Assembly (NCBI GenBank): GCA_016783825.1
Contig: JADHVV010000020.1
Span: forward strand, 1 to 35,757
DNA from: Candidatus Zhuqueibacterota bacterium
GTDB lineage: Bacteria; Zhuqueibacterota; Zhuqueibacteria; Thermofontimicrobiales; Thermofontimicrobiaceae
DNA length: 35,757 bases
Direction of reading: 5' to 3'
Shown here: one piece after another, positions 1-9,370 of the stretch
How positions within the stretch are numbered: the stretch's first letter is position 1
How the letters are laid out: each line of letters opens with the position of its first letter
Translations under genes and position numbers: made by a program
The notes under the pieces: model-generated
Databases searched by the model: none
What the model was told of the DNA's origin: nothing
What the model saw: only the letters and a program-made list of their open reading frames with translations

Positions 1-1
1 T

Positions 2-1153
2 TTAAATTGCAGCGTGCTTTTTCCGATCGGGGCGACAATAATAACTCCGGATGTGCCACTGTTGTTCTTTTGGGCGCTGATCATTTATTTCCTTATTAGA
101 TTAAACGAATCTCAACATTGGAAGTGGTGGTATTTTACAGGGATTGTTTTAGGACTTGGATTATTGAGTAAATATACAGCTATCCTTATTGTACCGGGGA
201 TTTTTCTGTATATTTTATTATCAAAAGTGCAAAGGCGCTGGTTGTTTACTATCCACCCCTACTTGGGATTGTTTTTAGCTTTTTTGGTTTTCACCCCGGT
301 ATTAATATGGAACTATCAGCATGAATGGGCTTCATTTATGTTTCAGTCTTCAAGAAGATTCTCAGGCATGTACCGAATGAGATTTGATTTCTTTTTTCAA
401 TTGATCGGCTCGCAATTGCTTATGCTTACACCTTTCATTTTTATGCTGGCAATTTCCGGCTGGATTTATGTCGGTAAAAAAAGTCACAAAGAAAAGAATG
501 ATAATTTATCTCTTCTCTTTTGGATCAGTTTGCCCGTGTATTTTGTATTTACTTTGGCAAGCTTTCGCAGTTTAGCTAAAATGAATTGGCTGGCACCGGC
601 ATATATCACTTCAATTATTGCCGGTGTGTTTTGGATGCAATCAGCAGGCACAACGTGGTCAAATCGATTTAAAAAATGGCTGAAACCCGGACTCAGTTTT
701 GGATTATTGATCGTTTTGTTTATGCACCTTTTGCCAATTGTTCCCATGTTTCCGATACGTCGTGGCGATACCTGGACCGGATGGAAAGAGCTTGCACAGC
801 GAATCGAAAAAATGAAATCAGAAATGGGTGAAGATACTTTTATTTTTGGGCATGAATATAAAATTCCCAGTGAAATTACATTTTATACGCCGAATCATGA
901 AGAAACACATTCAGGTGAAATTATTGGTGAGAAGGGGCTGCAATATACTTACTGGACGAATATAGACGAACTTATAAATAAAGATGCGATTTTTGTAACC
1001 AGTAATGCGCATCGTTATAGAAAAATGAAAAAGTTGCAAGCTCATTTTGATAAAATTGAGGAAGCACCTCCGTTGGTAATATCACATCACAATAAACTAT
1101 TTAGGAAATTCTACATTTATCGATGTTACGGTTATAAAGGCGTGAATCAATGA
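2..1153 (+). CDS. GT39/PMT_2-type membrane glycosyltransferase, 5'-truncated
   Basis: Polytopic membrane protein resembling the ArnT/PMT_2 (dolichyl-phosphate-mannose mannosyltransferase-like) superfamily, whose members transfer sugars from polyprenyl-phosphate donors on the outer face of the cytoplasmic membrane. The visible N-terminus contains the family-typical TPDVPLLFFW stretch, followed by repeated hydrophobic segments up to about residue 240 and a soluble, mixed C-terminal domain of about 140 residues. The frame is open back to the window edge; a GTG at 14 exists but lies inside conserved sequence, so the gene most likely starts upstream and is partial here. Its stop overlaps the next start (ATGA), so it is translationally coupled to a GtrA-family protein, a common pairing for polyprenyl-linked sugar transfer. 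The exact sugar and acceptor cannot be told. Confidence 0.8.
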   Translation, partial: LNCSVLFPIGATIITPDVPLLFFWALIIYFLIRLNESQHWKWWYFTGIVLGLGLLSKYTAILIVPGIFLYILLSKVQRRWLFTIHPYLGLFLAFLVFTPVLIWNYQHEWASFMFQSSRRFSGMYRMRFDFFFQLIGSQLLMLTPFIFMLAISGWIYVGKKSHKEKNDNLSLLFWISLPVYFVFTLASFRSLAKMNWLAPAYITSIIAGVFWMQSAGTTWSNRFKKWLKPGLSFGLLIVLFMHLLPIVPMFPIRRGDTWTGWKELAQRIEKMKSEMGEDTFIFGHEYKIPSEITFYTPNHEETHSGEIIGEKGLQYTYWTNIDELINKDAIFVTSNAHRYRKMKKLQAHFDKIEEAPPLVISHHNKLFRKFYIYRCYGYKGVNQ

Positions 1154-1614
1154 AACTAACCTATTATCAGAAATTTAAAGAATATATTATTTCTGAACAT
1201 TTTTTTAGATTATTAAAATTTGGAATTGTTGGCGGCAGCGGTTTTATTGTTAACATGGTATTTTTGTGGCTGTTTACTGAAATTTTTGGAATGTTTTACA
1301 TCATTTCCAGCGTCTTGGCAATTGCTTTAGCGATGATAAATAATTTTATCTGGAACGATATCTGGACCTGGCGCGGTAGAGGCGAACCAGGCGTAAAACC
1401 TTTTTTTGTCAGACTGCTGAAATTCTGTCTGGTGGCGAGTTTAGCCGGTTATGTCGGCAACTTGGGCATTTTGTGGGTATTGACGCATTATTTTGGATTG
1501 CATTATATGATTTCAAATGTATTTGGCATTGCTGTGGGGACTTTTTTGAACTATTTTTTAAATAATTATTGGACTTTTAAAGTAACTGATCACGGGAGTT
1601 CTAATTCCGATTAG
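1150..1614 (+). CDS. GtrA-family membrane protein
   Basis: A 154-residue protein with four hydrophobic segments and the family hallmarks: an N-terminal FGIVGGSGFIVN helix start, NNFIWNDIWTW between helices 2 and 3, and NYFLNNYWTFK at the end. GtrA/DPMS-like proteins are thought to flip or help move polyprenyl-phosphate-linked sugars across the membrane. The ATG overlaps the stop of the upstream GT39-type gene, so the two are probably made together, GtrA supplying lipid-linked sugar for the transferase. Length matches the family. The function is inferred from family and context. Confidence 0.88.
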   Translation: MKLTYYQKFKEYIISEHFFRLLKFGIVGGSGFIVNMVFLWLFTEIFGMFYIISSVLAIALAMINNFIWNDIWTWRGRGEPGVKPFFVRLLKFCLVASLAGYVGNLGILWVLTHYFGLHYMISNVFGIAVGTFLNYFLNNYWTFKVTDHGSSNSD

Positions 1615-1649
1615 TCTATGAGCATTCATGATGAGACACACTCGAAATC

Positions 1650-1735
1650 AGGAGTGGGAGACAAGGGGACTTGGAGAAAAAAGATAGTTCATTTTCTCCA
1701 TTCTCCCACTCGCCTTGTCTCCCGCTCTCCTTGTC
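1650..1735. repeat. intergenic inverted repeat (GGGAGACAAGG words)
   Basis: Left arm at about 1650-1680 and right arm at about 1692-1735 are imperfectly complementary; the core GGGAGACAAGG of the left arm matches CCTTGTCTCCC in the right. Purine-rich words recur within each arm. It follows gtrA and could act as a transcript-end hairpin, but it lacks a clear T-run. It belongs to the set of word-repeat hairpins seen across the window. The remainder of the 282-base gap holds only a candidate promoter. Confidence 0.7.
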
Positions 1736-1774
1736 ACATGATGTAAGAAATCTTTCATAAAATGTAAAAATCGG

Positions 1775-1803
1775 TTGCTTTATTTTGAAATAATTTATAT
1801 TTT
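1775..1803 (+). promoter_or_regulatory. candidate sigma70 promoter for antiporter gene
   Basis: TTGCTT at 1775-1780, 17-bp AT-rich spacer, TATTTT at 1798-1803, about 95 bases before the antiporter ATG. Position and spacing fit; the match is fair, not perfect, in an AT-rich gap. Confidence 0.4.
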
Positions 1804-1896
1804 AAATTAGTACGGAAAACCACAGCGGCAAGTAGAATTATAAGATTTTAAATCGATGCGCCATCAATCCACGTATTGTAATTTCAGGACAAATTT

Positions 1897-3105
1897 ATGG
1901 TCCCCAGCACTATACAACATTTACAGAGCCCAACACTGAATCTTCTTCTCGTAATGGTGTTAATATGGACTGCTGGTGTTATTTTTAGAAAAATTAAGCA
2001 GCCTCCACTGCTGGGAGAACTGCTGGCAGGGATTGTTTTTGGACCATCGCTTTTTGGTATTTTACAATATGATGCAACCTTAGAAGTTCTATCAGAGCTT
2101 GGTGTTTTTTTTCTTATGTTCTATGCAGGGATTGAAACAAATCCTTTTGATTTAAAGAGAATGGGAAAGTTGTCTTCCATAGTGGGATTTGGAGGGTTTT
2201 TCGTTCCATTCATAATGGGATATGGAACGTGTATTTTATTTTTTAATCTAAATAATATACAATCACTATTCATTGGTCTTGGACTATCGATAACTGCTAT
2301 AGCTGTTAATGCTAGAGTGCTAAATGATTTGTCTTTACAAAAGTTTCGTGTTACACCTGTAATAATGGGTGCTGCCATTATTGACGACATATTATCTCTT
2401 GCTTTACTTAGTACGATAATAGGTCTCGCCGTTAACAATTATATATTTGATTGGCAGACCTTAATTTTAGTACCATTGAAAGTTTTTCTATTTTTCGGTA
2501 TATCCATCTTTTTGGGAATGAAATTATACCCAAAAATTTCAAAATATTTTACTCATAAAGAAGCAAAAGGGTTTACTTTTTCATTAATTGTTGCATTAAT
2601 ATTCGGTTTTATGGCTGAGTTGGCGGGATTACATATTATTCTCGGGGCGTACATGGCAGGATTATTCGTCCGGGAAGAGATAGTAAACAGAGCATTACTA
2701 TATAAAATAAATCAAAGATTTGTTTCTATTACGTATGGATTCCTGTGACCAATATTTTTTGTTTGTCTATCTTTTCACATGACATTTGACATATTTAGAA
2801 CCGATCTTTTGTTGATAATAGTTTTGTTGATCGTGGCTGTTATCGGAAAAATTATTGGCGCCGGATTCGGTGCTTATCTGGGAAAAATGAATTTAAAAGA
2901 GTCCACCGTCATCGCTTTTGCAATGAATGGCAGGGGGGCTGTTGAGCTCATTATTGCATCTATTGGGCTAAAATTAGAAATAATAAACGATCGGATATTT
3001 TCAATTTTAGTGGTTATTGCTTTTATAACTACCTTATTACCTCCGATTTTACTTAACTTTTTTATTAATAAAATCGATGAAGATACGCTACAACTGATCG
3101 AGTAA
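1897..3105 (+). pseudogene. CPA2 cation/proton antiporter with in-frame TGA
   Basis: Monovalent cation:proton antiporter of the CPA2 (Kef/NapA-like) family, about 402 codons, ending after the last predicted membrane helix with no TrkA domain. Visible family features: KQPPLLGELLAGIVFGPS near the N-terminus, the paired aspartates of the ion-binding site (D163-D164 in IIDDILSLAL), a GLHIILGAYMAGLF helix, and near the end FAMNGRGAVELI. Codon 284 (2746-2748) is TGA, inside a segment that would otherwise read YGFL-x-PIFFV; in this family the residue there is commonly small, often Gly, so GGA to TGA is the simplest change. The frame continues intact on both sides (ATG at 2779 is in the same frame). 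Other genes here end in TGA, so this is not code reassignment. It is a very recent pseudogene, a sequencing error, or a readthrough case. Confidence 0.8.
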
Positions 3106-3243
3106 GAAAGGATAGGCAGTGATAAGAATTTTTAATTATAAAGATACTTTATTTACCTATTCTAGATGCTTTGTTAAACATATTACTGTAACTCCCATAA
3201 ATAAAAAACTAAAAACAAGAATTGAAGGAAAGGAGTGTGTTTC

Positions 3244-3903
3244 ATGGCAGTAAAATTTAATGAGTATTGGAATATTATTCCGGACAAGATGGACGAGTAC
3301 ATTGAATTTATGCAACAAAGCCGCATCCCAACTTTAAATCGGTTAGGAATTAATGTTGTGGCTATGTGGACGGTTTTAATTGGCTCTAGTCCTCAGATTA
3401 TTTCGGTCGGCGTCGCAGAGGATTTGCAAAGTTGCGAAGAGGCACTGCAGAATAAAGAATATTATGCTATTAATAACCAATTGCTGCATTTTGTCACAGG
3501 TTATCATAGTAAACTGCTTGTCTCCACAAGTCGGTTTTCGCATTTGCCAAAGGGTACAGAAAAAGGCCCTGTAAAATTTAGTCAATACTGGGATATTATT
3601 CCAGGCAAAGAAAAGGAGTACGATAAATTCATTCGCGAAGTACATTATCCAGGAATGGAAGAGTTGGACATCAAAATAAATGGGGAATGGAAAGTTCTCA
3701 TTGGCGAATCACCTAATATTTTTTATGAAGCCATGTCCGATAATGAGGCTAAATTGGTCAAAGCGTTGACTACCCAGAAATTTCGAATGTTAAAACATGA
3801 GTTATTAAGATTGGTTTCGAATTATAGCAGCCGTGTTTTGACGTATCATGCTTTCAGATCAAAAAGCGCATCCTCAACTGATTACGAATTTTATTTAGTC
3901 TAA
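3244..3903 (+). CDS. tandem-duplicated dimeric alpha-beta barrel-like protein
   Basis: A 219-residue soluble protein made of two homologous halves: residues 4-100 begin KFNEYWNIIPDKMDEY and residues 111-205 begin KFSQYWDIIPGKEKEY. Each half has the length and pattern (strand, long helix around a conserved YW/YxxF, WxVLIGxSP strand) of dimeric alpha-beta-barrel (EthD/NIPSNAP-like) domains, so the fused pair may fold as an intramolecular dimer. I start at ATG 3244 because AGGAG at 3231-3235 lies 8 bases ahead; an in-frame GTG at 3235 overlaps that ribosome binding site. No catalytic residues can be assigned. It sits just upstream of the ATP synthase cluster with a 46-base gap, without obvious functional relation. 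Confidence 0.75.
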   Translation: MAVKFNEYWNIIPDKMDEYIEFMQQSRIPTLNRLGINVVAMWTVLIGSSPQIISVGVAEDLQSCEEALQNKEYYAINNQLLHFVTGYHSKLLVSTSRFSHLPKGTEKGPVKFSQYWDIIPGKEKEYDKFIREVHYPGMEELDIKINGEWKVLIGESPNIFYEAMSDNEAKLVKALTTQKFRMLKHELLRLVSNYSSRVLTYHAFRSKSASSTDYEFYLV

Positions 3904-3949
3904 TTATAAAAAATTATTAAATTGAATATTTGATATTAATACCAATTTC

Positions 3950-4363
3950 ATGGTTAAAATTTTTTTCAAATTTTATTTGAAACTTTTTTCTATTTCAAGC
4001 ATTTTAATACTTTTAACTGTGCTTGTCCTTTACTACTTTCAAAAAGGGAATTATAAAACTGAAATAATCCTTGGCTATTTAGGCAGCTTGGTTATTTTTA
4101 CTTTAGGATTTGTGTCTATCGTTTGGTCTATAAAAAGATCATTAAAAACCTTTATGTCCATTGTGTTTGGGGGGATTGTAGTAAAATTTCTTTTACTAGC
4201 GGTTTTAACTTATTTAATAATGAAACACACCAATCTTGATATATTTTATTTCATAATCACATTTGTTGTTTTTTATATTCTTTATCAATTTTCAGAATTC
4301 CGATTTATTAATGCGTACGTGAGAAAAGGAAAGAAATGGAGAGAATTTTCACCCGGGGATTAA
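3950..4363 (+). CDS. AtpI-like small membrane protein at head of ATP synthase cluster
   Basis: A 137-residue protein with four hydrophobic segments (about residues 8-28, 40-60, 68-90, 95-117) and a basic C-terminal tail. Sequence alone does not identify it, but its size, topology and place directly before atpB match AtpI/ATP synthase I, which helps c-ring assembly and possibly magnesium handling in the membrane. It overlaps atpB (shared bases up to 4363), supporting translational coupling. The function rests on position. Confidence 0.65.
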   Translation: MVKIFFKFYLKLFSISSILILLTVLVLYYFQKGNYKTEIILGYLGSLVIFTLGFVSIVWSIKRSLKTFMSIVFGGIVVKFLLLAVLTYLIMKHTNLDIFYFIITFVVFYILYQFSEFRFINAYVRKGKKWREFSPGD

Positions 4364-5163
4364 TGAGTTTTCTTCTATCAGTTGACGAACATGGGCGTGG
4401 TACTGAGCATGGAAGCGGTGGTATTAAAGAATATGTAATGCACCACGTAAAGGACCAGGTAATTTATCCGCTTCATATTGGTAATTTTGATATTTCCATC
4501 ACAAAACATGTATTGATGTTATGGATTGCTGCTGCGATATTAATAATTTTCATTCCATTAGCCTTCCGAAGCAAAACATTAATTCCGAAAGGACCGGCAA
4601 ATTTAATAGAGGCAATTGTTGTATATTTGAAAGAAACAATTATTGACCCCTATTTAGGTTCAGAAGCTTTTAAATATGCTCCCTATCTGTTGACTGCTTT
4701 TTTTTTCATTATTACTTGCAATTTACTTGGTTTAATTCCCATGGGCGCTACAGCAACTGGAAATATTTCTGTAACAATCTCACTGGCTCTATCAACTCTA
4801 TTTTTAGTACAGTTTTCTAATATTTTAAAAAATGGTTTTAAAGGATATATCAAAAGTTTTGTACCTTCCGGTATTCCATCTGTTATGGTACCACTCATTT
4901 TTGCGGTTGAGTTTTTAGGTATGCTAACCAAACATGTTGCACTGGCCATCCGACTTTTTGCAAATATGTTTGCCGGGCACCTGGTGATTTTTACAATTAT
5001 GGGATTGATATTTCTGTTTAAAAATATATTTATTGCACCTTTTCCAATTTTGGGAATTGTATTTGTCAGTTTGCTTGAACTATTAATTGCATTAATTCAA
5101 GCATATATTTTTACCATTTTATCGGCGGTTTTTATTGGAATGGGATTGAGTTCGCATCATTAA
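4336..5163 (+). CDS. atpB: F1Fo ATP synthase subunit a
   Basis: Membrane stator subunit forming the proton half-channels against the c-ring. Family signatures are present: FFFIITCNLLGLIP in the middle and ALAIRLFANMFAGHL with the essential stator arginine (R206 from this start), then a hydrophobic C-terminal pair including LIALIQAYIFTIL. An N-terminal histidine-rich, non-membrane stretch of about 45 residues precedes the first helix, as in FCB-group homologues. Two starts are possible: ATG 4336, with AAGGA a few bases upstream, and ATG 4363, which overlaps the stop of the preceding gene. I prefer 4336 on the ribosome binding site. A 174-base gap with an inverted repeat follows before atpE. 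Confidence 0.93.
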   Translation: MERIFTRGLMSFLLSVDEHGRGTEHGSGGIKEYVMHHVKDQVIYPLHIGNFDISITKHVLMLWIAAAILIIFIPLAFRSKTLIPKGPANLIEAIVVYLKETIIDPYLGSEAFKYAPYLLTAFFFIITCNLLGLIPMGATATGNISVTISLALSTLFLVQFSNILKNGFKGYIKSFVPSGIPSVMVPLIFAVEFLGMLTKHVALAIRLFANMFAGHLVIFTIMGLIFLFKNIFIAPFPILGIVFVSLLELLIALIQAYIFTILSAVFIGMGLSSHH

Positions 5164-5177
5164 GATTAAATAAGTTC

Positions 5178-5289
5178 GCTCTAAAAAAACCACGAATTAC
5201 ACTAATTACACGAATTTATATTCTCACTAATTAAAATTAAATCAATTAGTGAAAATTAGTGTAATTAGTGGTTCAATTTTTTTTAGAGC
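5178..5289. repeat. intergenic inverted repeat (AATTAGTG words), atpB-atpE
   Basis: Long hairpin: GCTCTAAAAAAA at 5178 pairs with its complement ending at 5289, and the arms contain repeated AATTAGTG/CACTAATT words (three in the right arm, spaced 9-10 nt). The same word family forms the hairpin between atpA and atpG. It fills the gap between subunits a and c inside the operon, so it will be in the mRNA if the operon is transcribed as one unit. Confidence 0.85.
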
Positions 5290-5337
5290 AGTATAGATAA
5301 TATTTGAATTTTTAAAAATGAATTTTCAGGAGGAATC

Positions 5338-5565
5338 ATGACGGAAACTGCAATAGCTTTTTTAGCAGCAGGAATTGGCGCTTTTGGATCTGCATTTGCA
5401 GGCGCTTTTGGAATTAGTAAAATCGCTAAAGCTTCGGTCGAAAGTATCGCACGGCAGCCTGAAGCGTCAGAAGATATTCGAGGCGTAATGATCATTACAG
5501 CAGGTATGATCGAGGGTGTTGCGCTTTTAGCATTGGTTATCTGTTTTTTGCTAAGCCTCAAATAA
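5338..5565 (+). CDS. atpE: F1Fo ATP synthase subunit c
   Basis: A 75-residue hairpin proteolipid that builds the rotor ring. Helix 1 is Gly/Ala-rich (GIGAFGSAFAGAFG), the polar loop is ARQPEA, and helix 2 carries the ion-carrying carboxylate E59 (GMIEGVALLALV). At the positions that bind sodium in Na+-type rings (a Gln in helix 1 and Ser/Thr after the Glu) this protein has I26 and G60, so it should be proton-coupled. AGGAGG lies 5 bases before the ATG, the best ribosome binding site in the cluster, as expected for the subunit needed in highest number. Confidence 0.96.
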   Translation: MTETAIAFLAAGIGAFGSAFAGAFGISKIAKASVESIARQPEASEDIRGVMIITAGMIEGVALLALVICFLLSLK

Positions 5566-5603
5566 TAATAATTTACCCCTTAAATAATTAGGAATTTAGG
5601 TTC

Positions 5604-6098
5604 ATGGATTTATTGAGTCCGAACGCTGGCACAATATTTTGGACTGTTGTCACATTTGTTTTGCTGTTATTGATTCTTAAAAAATTTGCCTGGGGTCCAA
5701 TTCTCAAAGGATTGGAGGACAGGGAAAATAGAATCAAGTCTGCGGTCTATCAGGCTGAGCACGATCAAAAAGAAGCAGAGAAACATTTGGAAGAGCAGAA
5801 GCGGATCATCGGAGAGGCAAACAAAGAATCAGTCAAATTATTGAATGACAGCAAAGAAACAGCCGAACATACGCGGAAAGAAATTGTTGAGCAAGCCCGG
5901 TCTGAAGCAGAACGGATGCTTGAAAGAGCAAAACAGGAGATCGATCTCAGCAAGGAAGCCGCGATTGCGGATGTTAAAAAATATGCAGTGGATATATCAC
6001 TATTAGCTGCACAGAAAGTTGTCGGTGAAACGCTTTCTGAAAAGCAACAAATAAATTTAATTGAAAAATATATTAACGAACTGAGCCAGACCACATGA
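5604..6098 (+). CDS. atpF: F1Fo ATP synthase subunit b
   Basis: Peripheral stalk subunit, 164 residues. One N-terminal membrane helix (about residues 8-27, [19 protein letters not shown]), then [15 protein letters not shown], typical of the family, and a long charged coiled coil rich in Glu/Lys/Ala to about residue 140. It links Fo subunit a to delta on F1. A single b gene is present, so the stalk would be a homodimer. It overlaps atpH by 4 bases (ATGA). Confidence 0.95.
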   Translation: MDLLSPNAGTIFWTVVTFVLLLLILKKFAWGPILKGLEDRENRIKSAVYQAEHDQKEAEKHLEEQKRIIGEANKESVKLLNDSKETAEHTRKEIVEQARSEAERMLERAKQEIDLSKEAAIADVKKYAVDISLLAAQKVVGETLSEKQQINLIEKYINELSQTT

Positions 6099-6634
6099 TA
6101 ATTACTTCAACGGCGAAAAGATATGCCAGGGCCCTGTTTGAACTTTCAAAAGATAATAAATGTCTTGATGAAGTGTTGACAGAGTTCAAAGATTTTTTAG
6201 CAATCGTTGAAAAAGATGAAGCTCTGCAACTGTTGCTTAAACTGCCCAATATAACCAGGCGTGAACAGTTGTTAATTCAGTATTTAAAAGATTTTTATTC
6301 TGAAATATTTTTCAATTTTATCTTGCTGGTGTTAAAAAATAATCGCTATTCACTTTTACGCCAAATATTTCCCGATTATTTATCTCTCTATGATAAATTC
6401 AATAATCGAATTAAGGCGGATGTGATTTCAGCAATTCCCCTGCCTGAAGATGTCTCTTTGAATTTGATTAAGACTTTGAAGGAACAGTTCAACGCGGATG
6501 TCCGGATTGAGAATAAAGTCGATCCTTCAATCCTTGGAGGATTTATAATTAGAATTGACGGTTTGGTTTTTGATGCCAGTATTCAGGAAAAATTCAATAA
6601 AATGAAAACGCACTTAATTACAGGCGAAGGCTGA
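6095..6634 (+). CDS. atpH: F1Fo ATP synthase subunit delta
   Basis: A 179-residue OSCP/delta subunit that caps F1 and holds the peripheral stalk. The N-terminal [16 protein letters not shown] and C-terminal [30 protein letters not shown] are the two conserved family blocks. The ATG overlaps the atpF stop. The last codons (GGC GAA GGC TGA) are the first units of a downstream hexamer-repeat hairpin, so the C-terminal GEG and the stop codon come from that repeat, which has intruded on the gene end. Confidence 0.95.
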   Translation: MIITSTAKRYARALFELSKDNKCLDEVLTEFKDFLAIVEKDEALQLLLKLPNITRREQLLIQYLKDFYSEIFFNFILLVLKNNRYSLLRQIFPDYLSLYDKFNNRIKADVISAIPLPEDVSLNLIKTLKEQFNADVRIENKVDPSILGGFIIRIDGLVFDASIQEKFNKMKTHLITGEG

Positions 6635-6705
6635 GGCTAAGGCGAAGGAAGAGATGGAAAATCTTAATCCTTTACCTTACTTCGCCTTAGCCTCAGCCTT
6701 TTCGT
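6623..6705. repeat. hexamer-word hairpin (GGCGAA/GGCTAA), atpH-atpA
   Basis: Left arm 6623-6652 is five consecutive hexamers: GGCGAA, GGCTGA, GGCTAA, GGCGAA, GGAAGA. The right arm (about 6672-6702) is the complement. The left arm starts inside atpH and supplies its stop. The same word family appears at the window end (35698 onward). Confidence 0.88.
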
Positions 6706-6792
6706 TATAAGAGTTTATCTATCTTAATTGGAAAAACTTTTTCAAAAATAAAACTTTGCTCGTAATAAAATACAATAAGGTAGAAGAAGAAT

Positions 6793-8301
6793 ATGGAAGT
6801 CAAAGCAAACGAAATTTCTTCAGTAATAAAAAAACAGATTGAAAAATACGCTATCACAACCCAGTTTGAAGAGAATGGGGAGATCATCCAGGTTGGTGAC
6901 GGAATCGCTCGCGTGTATGGATTAGAAAATGTAATGGCAAACGAGCTTGTCGAATTTCCGCATGGTGTATTTGGAATGGCGCTCAACCTGGAAGAAGATA
7001 ATGTTGGTTGTGTTCTGTTTGGCAGTGAGAGGCATCTTAAAGAAGGTGATGTTGTCAAGCGAACTGGGAAAGTAATGTCGGTTCCGGTCGGCAAAGAATT
7101 GGTTGGCAGGGTCGTTAATCCTTTGGGGCAGCCTTTGGATGGAAAAGGACCAATTAAAACAAAAGATTTTCTTCCCCTTGAGAAGAAGGCGCCCGGGGTT
7201 GTTGCCAGGCAGCCGGTTAAAGAACCGCTTCAAACCGGGTTAAAAGCGATCGATTCAATGATCCCTATTGGGCGCGGGCAACGCGAACTGATTATTGGCG
7301 ACCGTCAAATTGGAAAAAGTACGCTTGCCATCGATACAATTCTCAATCAAAAAGGGCAGGATGTCTATTGTATTTACGTGGCAATAGGGCAAAAAGGCTC
7401 AACTGTTTCTAAAGTTGTTCAAACACTTGAAGCCCATGGCGCCATGGATTACACGACAGTTGTATTGTCAACTGCAAATGATCCGGCTCCATTTAGCTAT
7501 ATAGCTCCTTACAGCGCCGCTGCAATGGGAGAGTATTTTCGCGATAATGGCATGCACGCTTTAGTTGTTTATGATGATCTGTCCAAACACGCCTGGGCAT
7601 ATCGCCAGGTTTCATTGTTGCTCAGACGTCCCCCTGGTCGCGAAGCCTATCCCGGGGATATTTTTTATCTCCATTCACGATTGCTTGAGCGAGCAGCAAA
7701 GCTCAATGATAATCTTGGCGGCGGCTCACTAACAGCTTTACCAATTGTTGAAACCCAGGCGGGTGACTTTTCTGCCTATATCCCGACTAATGTTATTTCC
7801 ATTACCGATGGTCAAATTTATCTTGAGCCGAATCTGTTTTATGGCGGTATTCGTCCCGCGGTAAACGTAGGGTTATCTGTTTCACGAGTTGGTGGAAATG
7901 CACAGATCAAAGCAATGAAGCAGGTGGCTGGCAGATTACGGCTGGAGTTGGCGCAGTACCGGGAGCTGGAAGGTTTTGCTAAATTCAGTTCCGAATTGGA
8001 TAAAACCACGCAAGCCCAGTTAACTCGCGGCCAAAGAATGGTTGAATTATTAAAGCAGGAACAAAATCAACCGCTGTCCGTTGAAAAACAAATTGCCATA
8101 ATTTTTCTCGGTACGCAGGGATTCTTGGATGAAATTCCATTAAAAGAAATTGGCAGGTTGGAACAAGAGTTTTTTCAGTATATGGAAACCAAACACGCAA
8201 ATATTCTCAAGGACATTGCCGCAAAGAAAAAGTTGGATGAAGACTTGCAGGCAGGTCTTCAGGGTGCGTGTGAGGATTTTATTGCAGGATTTAGTTCTTA
8301 A
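6793..8301 (+). CDS. atpA: F1Fo ATP synthase subunit alpha
   Basis: Non-catalytic nucleotide-binding subunit of F1, 502 residues, full length. Walker A GDRQIGKS starts at G169; the family segment following it ([21 protein letters not shown] and [20 protein letters not shown]) includes the alpha/beta signature region and the arginine-bearing C-terminal part is intact. It lies 158 bases after atpH and 150 before atpG, both gaps filled with inverted repeats. Confidence 0.98.
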   Translation: MEVKANEISSVIKKQIEKYAITTQFEENGEIIQVGDGIARVYGLENVMANELVEFPHGVFGMALNLEEDNVGCVLFGSERHLKEGDVVKRTGKVMSVPVGKELVGRVVNPLGQPLDGKGPIKTKDFLPLEKKAPGVVARQPVKEPLQTGLKAIDSMIPIGRGQRELIIGDRQIGKSTLAIDTILNQKGQDVYCIYVAIGQKGSTVSKVVQTLEAHGAMDYTTVVLSTANDPAPFSYIAPYSAAAMGEYFRDNGMHALVVYDDLSKHAWAYRQVSLLLRRPPGREAYPGDIFYLHSRLLERAAKLNDNLGGGSLTALPIVETQAGDFSAYIPTNVISITDGQIYLEPNLFYGGIRPAVNVGLSVSRVGGNAQIKAMKQVAGRLRLELAQYRELEGFAKFSSELDKTTQAQLTRGQRMVELLKQEQNQPLSVEKQIAIIFLGTQGFLDEIPLKEIGRLEQEFFQYMETKHANILKDIAAKKKLDEDLQAGLQGACEDFIAGFSS

Positions 8302-8304
8302 AAA

Positions 8305-8437
8305 AATAGAACCACTAATTTCACTAATTACACGAATAATTATTTTTCTAATTCCAATAAAATTAATCTTCGGTAGATTTCAATTAGATTGATTTGCCGA
8401 AAGAGAATTAGTGAAAATTCGTGTAATTAGTGGTTAA
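8305..8437. repeat. intergenic inverted repeat (CACTAATT words), atpA-atpG
   Basis: Left arm 8309-8336 (ACCACTAATTTCACTAATTA followed by CACGAAT) pairs with the right arm 8405-8435 (GAATTAGTGAAAATTCGTGT onward). Same word family as the atpB-atpE repeat, but with a different loop. No T-run follows, so it is not an obvious terminator. Confidence 0.85.
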
Positions 8438-8451
8438 AATAGCAAATATAA

Positions 8452-9315
8452 ATGGCAACACTCAGAGAAATAAAACAACGCATTACCGGAATTCAGAAAA
8501 CGCAACAGATCACCCGGGCATTAAAAATGGTGGCGGCTGTTAAGTTCCGTCGTGCACAGCAGTCGATTTTACAGGCACGACCTTATGCTTTGCGCTTGAA
8601 TGATATTATGGGACATGTTGCTTTTGACGTGGATCGCAAGCTGCACCCATTATTAGCTATTCGTGAATCCAGGCGCATCGGTTATGTGATTTTCACCGGA
8701 GACCAGGGTCTGTGTGGATCGTTCAATAATAATGTCATCCGTAAAGCTGAAGCAGAATTTGTCAATCATCCGGATGATGAGATTGATCTGATCCTGGTTG
8801 GTAAAAAAGGTAACGACTATTTTGTGAGAAGAAATTACAACATTATTGGTTCTTACTTAAAATTTTATAAAGATTTGAAATTTAATAAAGCTGTTGAACT
8901 TGCAAAATTAATTATTGATTTATACATAGAAGAAAAATTAGACCGGGTTTATTTAATATACAATGAATTCAAATCTGCCATCAGGCAGGATTTAACGGTT
9001 GAACAATTGTTGCCAATTATTCCGGTTGAGCCGGAGGAAAAGGGTGGCGCTGCCGATTTTATCTATGAACCGGATCCCATCAAATTGTTGGATACACTCT
9101 GTCCGAGGCATATAAATATTAAAATCTGGCGAGTGTTATTAGAGTCTTATTCTTCCGAAATGGGCGCCCGGATGACTGCCATGGAATATGCTACGGAAAA
9201 TGCCAACAATCTTATCAATGAATTATCAATGGAATATAACAAAGTACGCCAGGAGAAAATTACCGGTGAAATTTTGGAAATTGTAAATGGGAGTGAAGCA
9301 TTGAGGGCTTCATAA
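8452..9315 (+). CDS. atpG: F1Fo ATP synthase subunit gamma
   Basis: Central stalk rotor subunit, 287 residues. The N-terminal helix (LREIKQRITGIQKTQQITRA, then LKMVAAVKFRRAQ) and the C-terminal helix (GARMTAMEYATENANNLI, then NKVRQEKITGEILEIVNGSEAL) are the conserved coiled coil that turns inside the alpha3beta3 head; GDQGLCGSFN near residue 84 is also family-typical. No clear Shine-Dalgarno precedes the ATG. Confidence 0.97.
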   Translation: MATLREIKQRITGIQKTQQITRALKMVAAVKFRRAQQSILQARPYALRLNDIMGHVAFDVDRKLHPLLAIRESRRIGYVIFTGDQGLCGSFNNNVIRKAEAEFVNHPDDEIDLILVGKKGNDYFVRRNYNIIGSYLKFYKDLKFNKAVELAKLIIDLYIEEKLDRVYLIYNEFKSAIRQDLTVEQLLPIIPVEPEEKGGAADFIYEPDPIKLLDTLCPRHINIKIWRVLLESYSSEMGARMTAMEYATENANNLINELSMEYNKVRQEKITGEILEIVNGSEALRAS

Positions 9316-9370
9316 TCTGTACGCCGTTAAATTTTAATAGTTATTAGGCAATATTCTAAATATAAATTTT

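Noticed and set aside
2746-2790. Selenocysteine insertion at the antiporter TGA
   Set aside because: No stable hairpin with a suitable loop follows the codon, and Sec is not expected in this segment of the CPA2 family.
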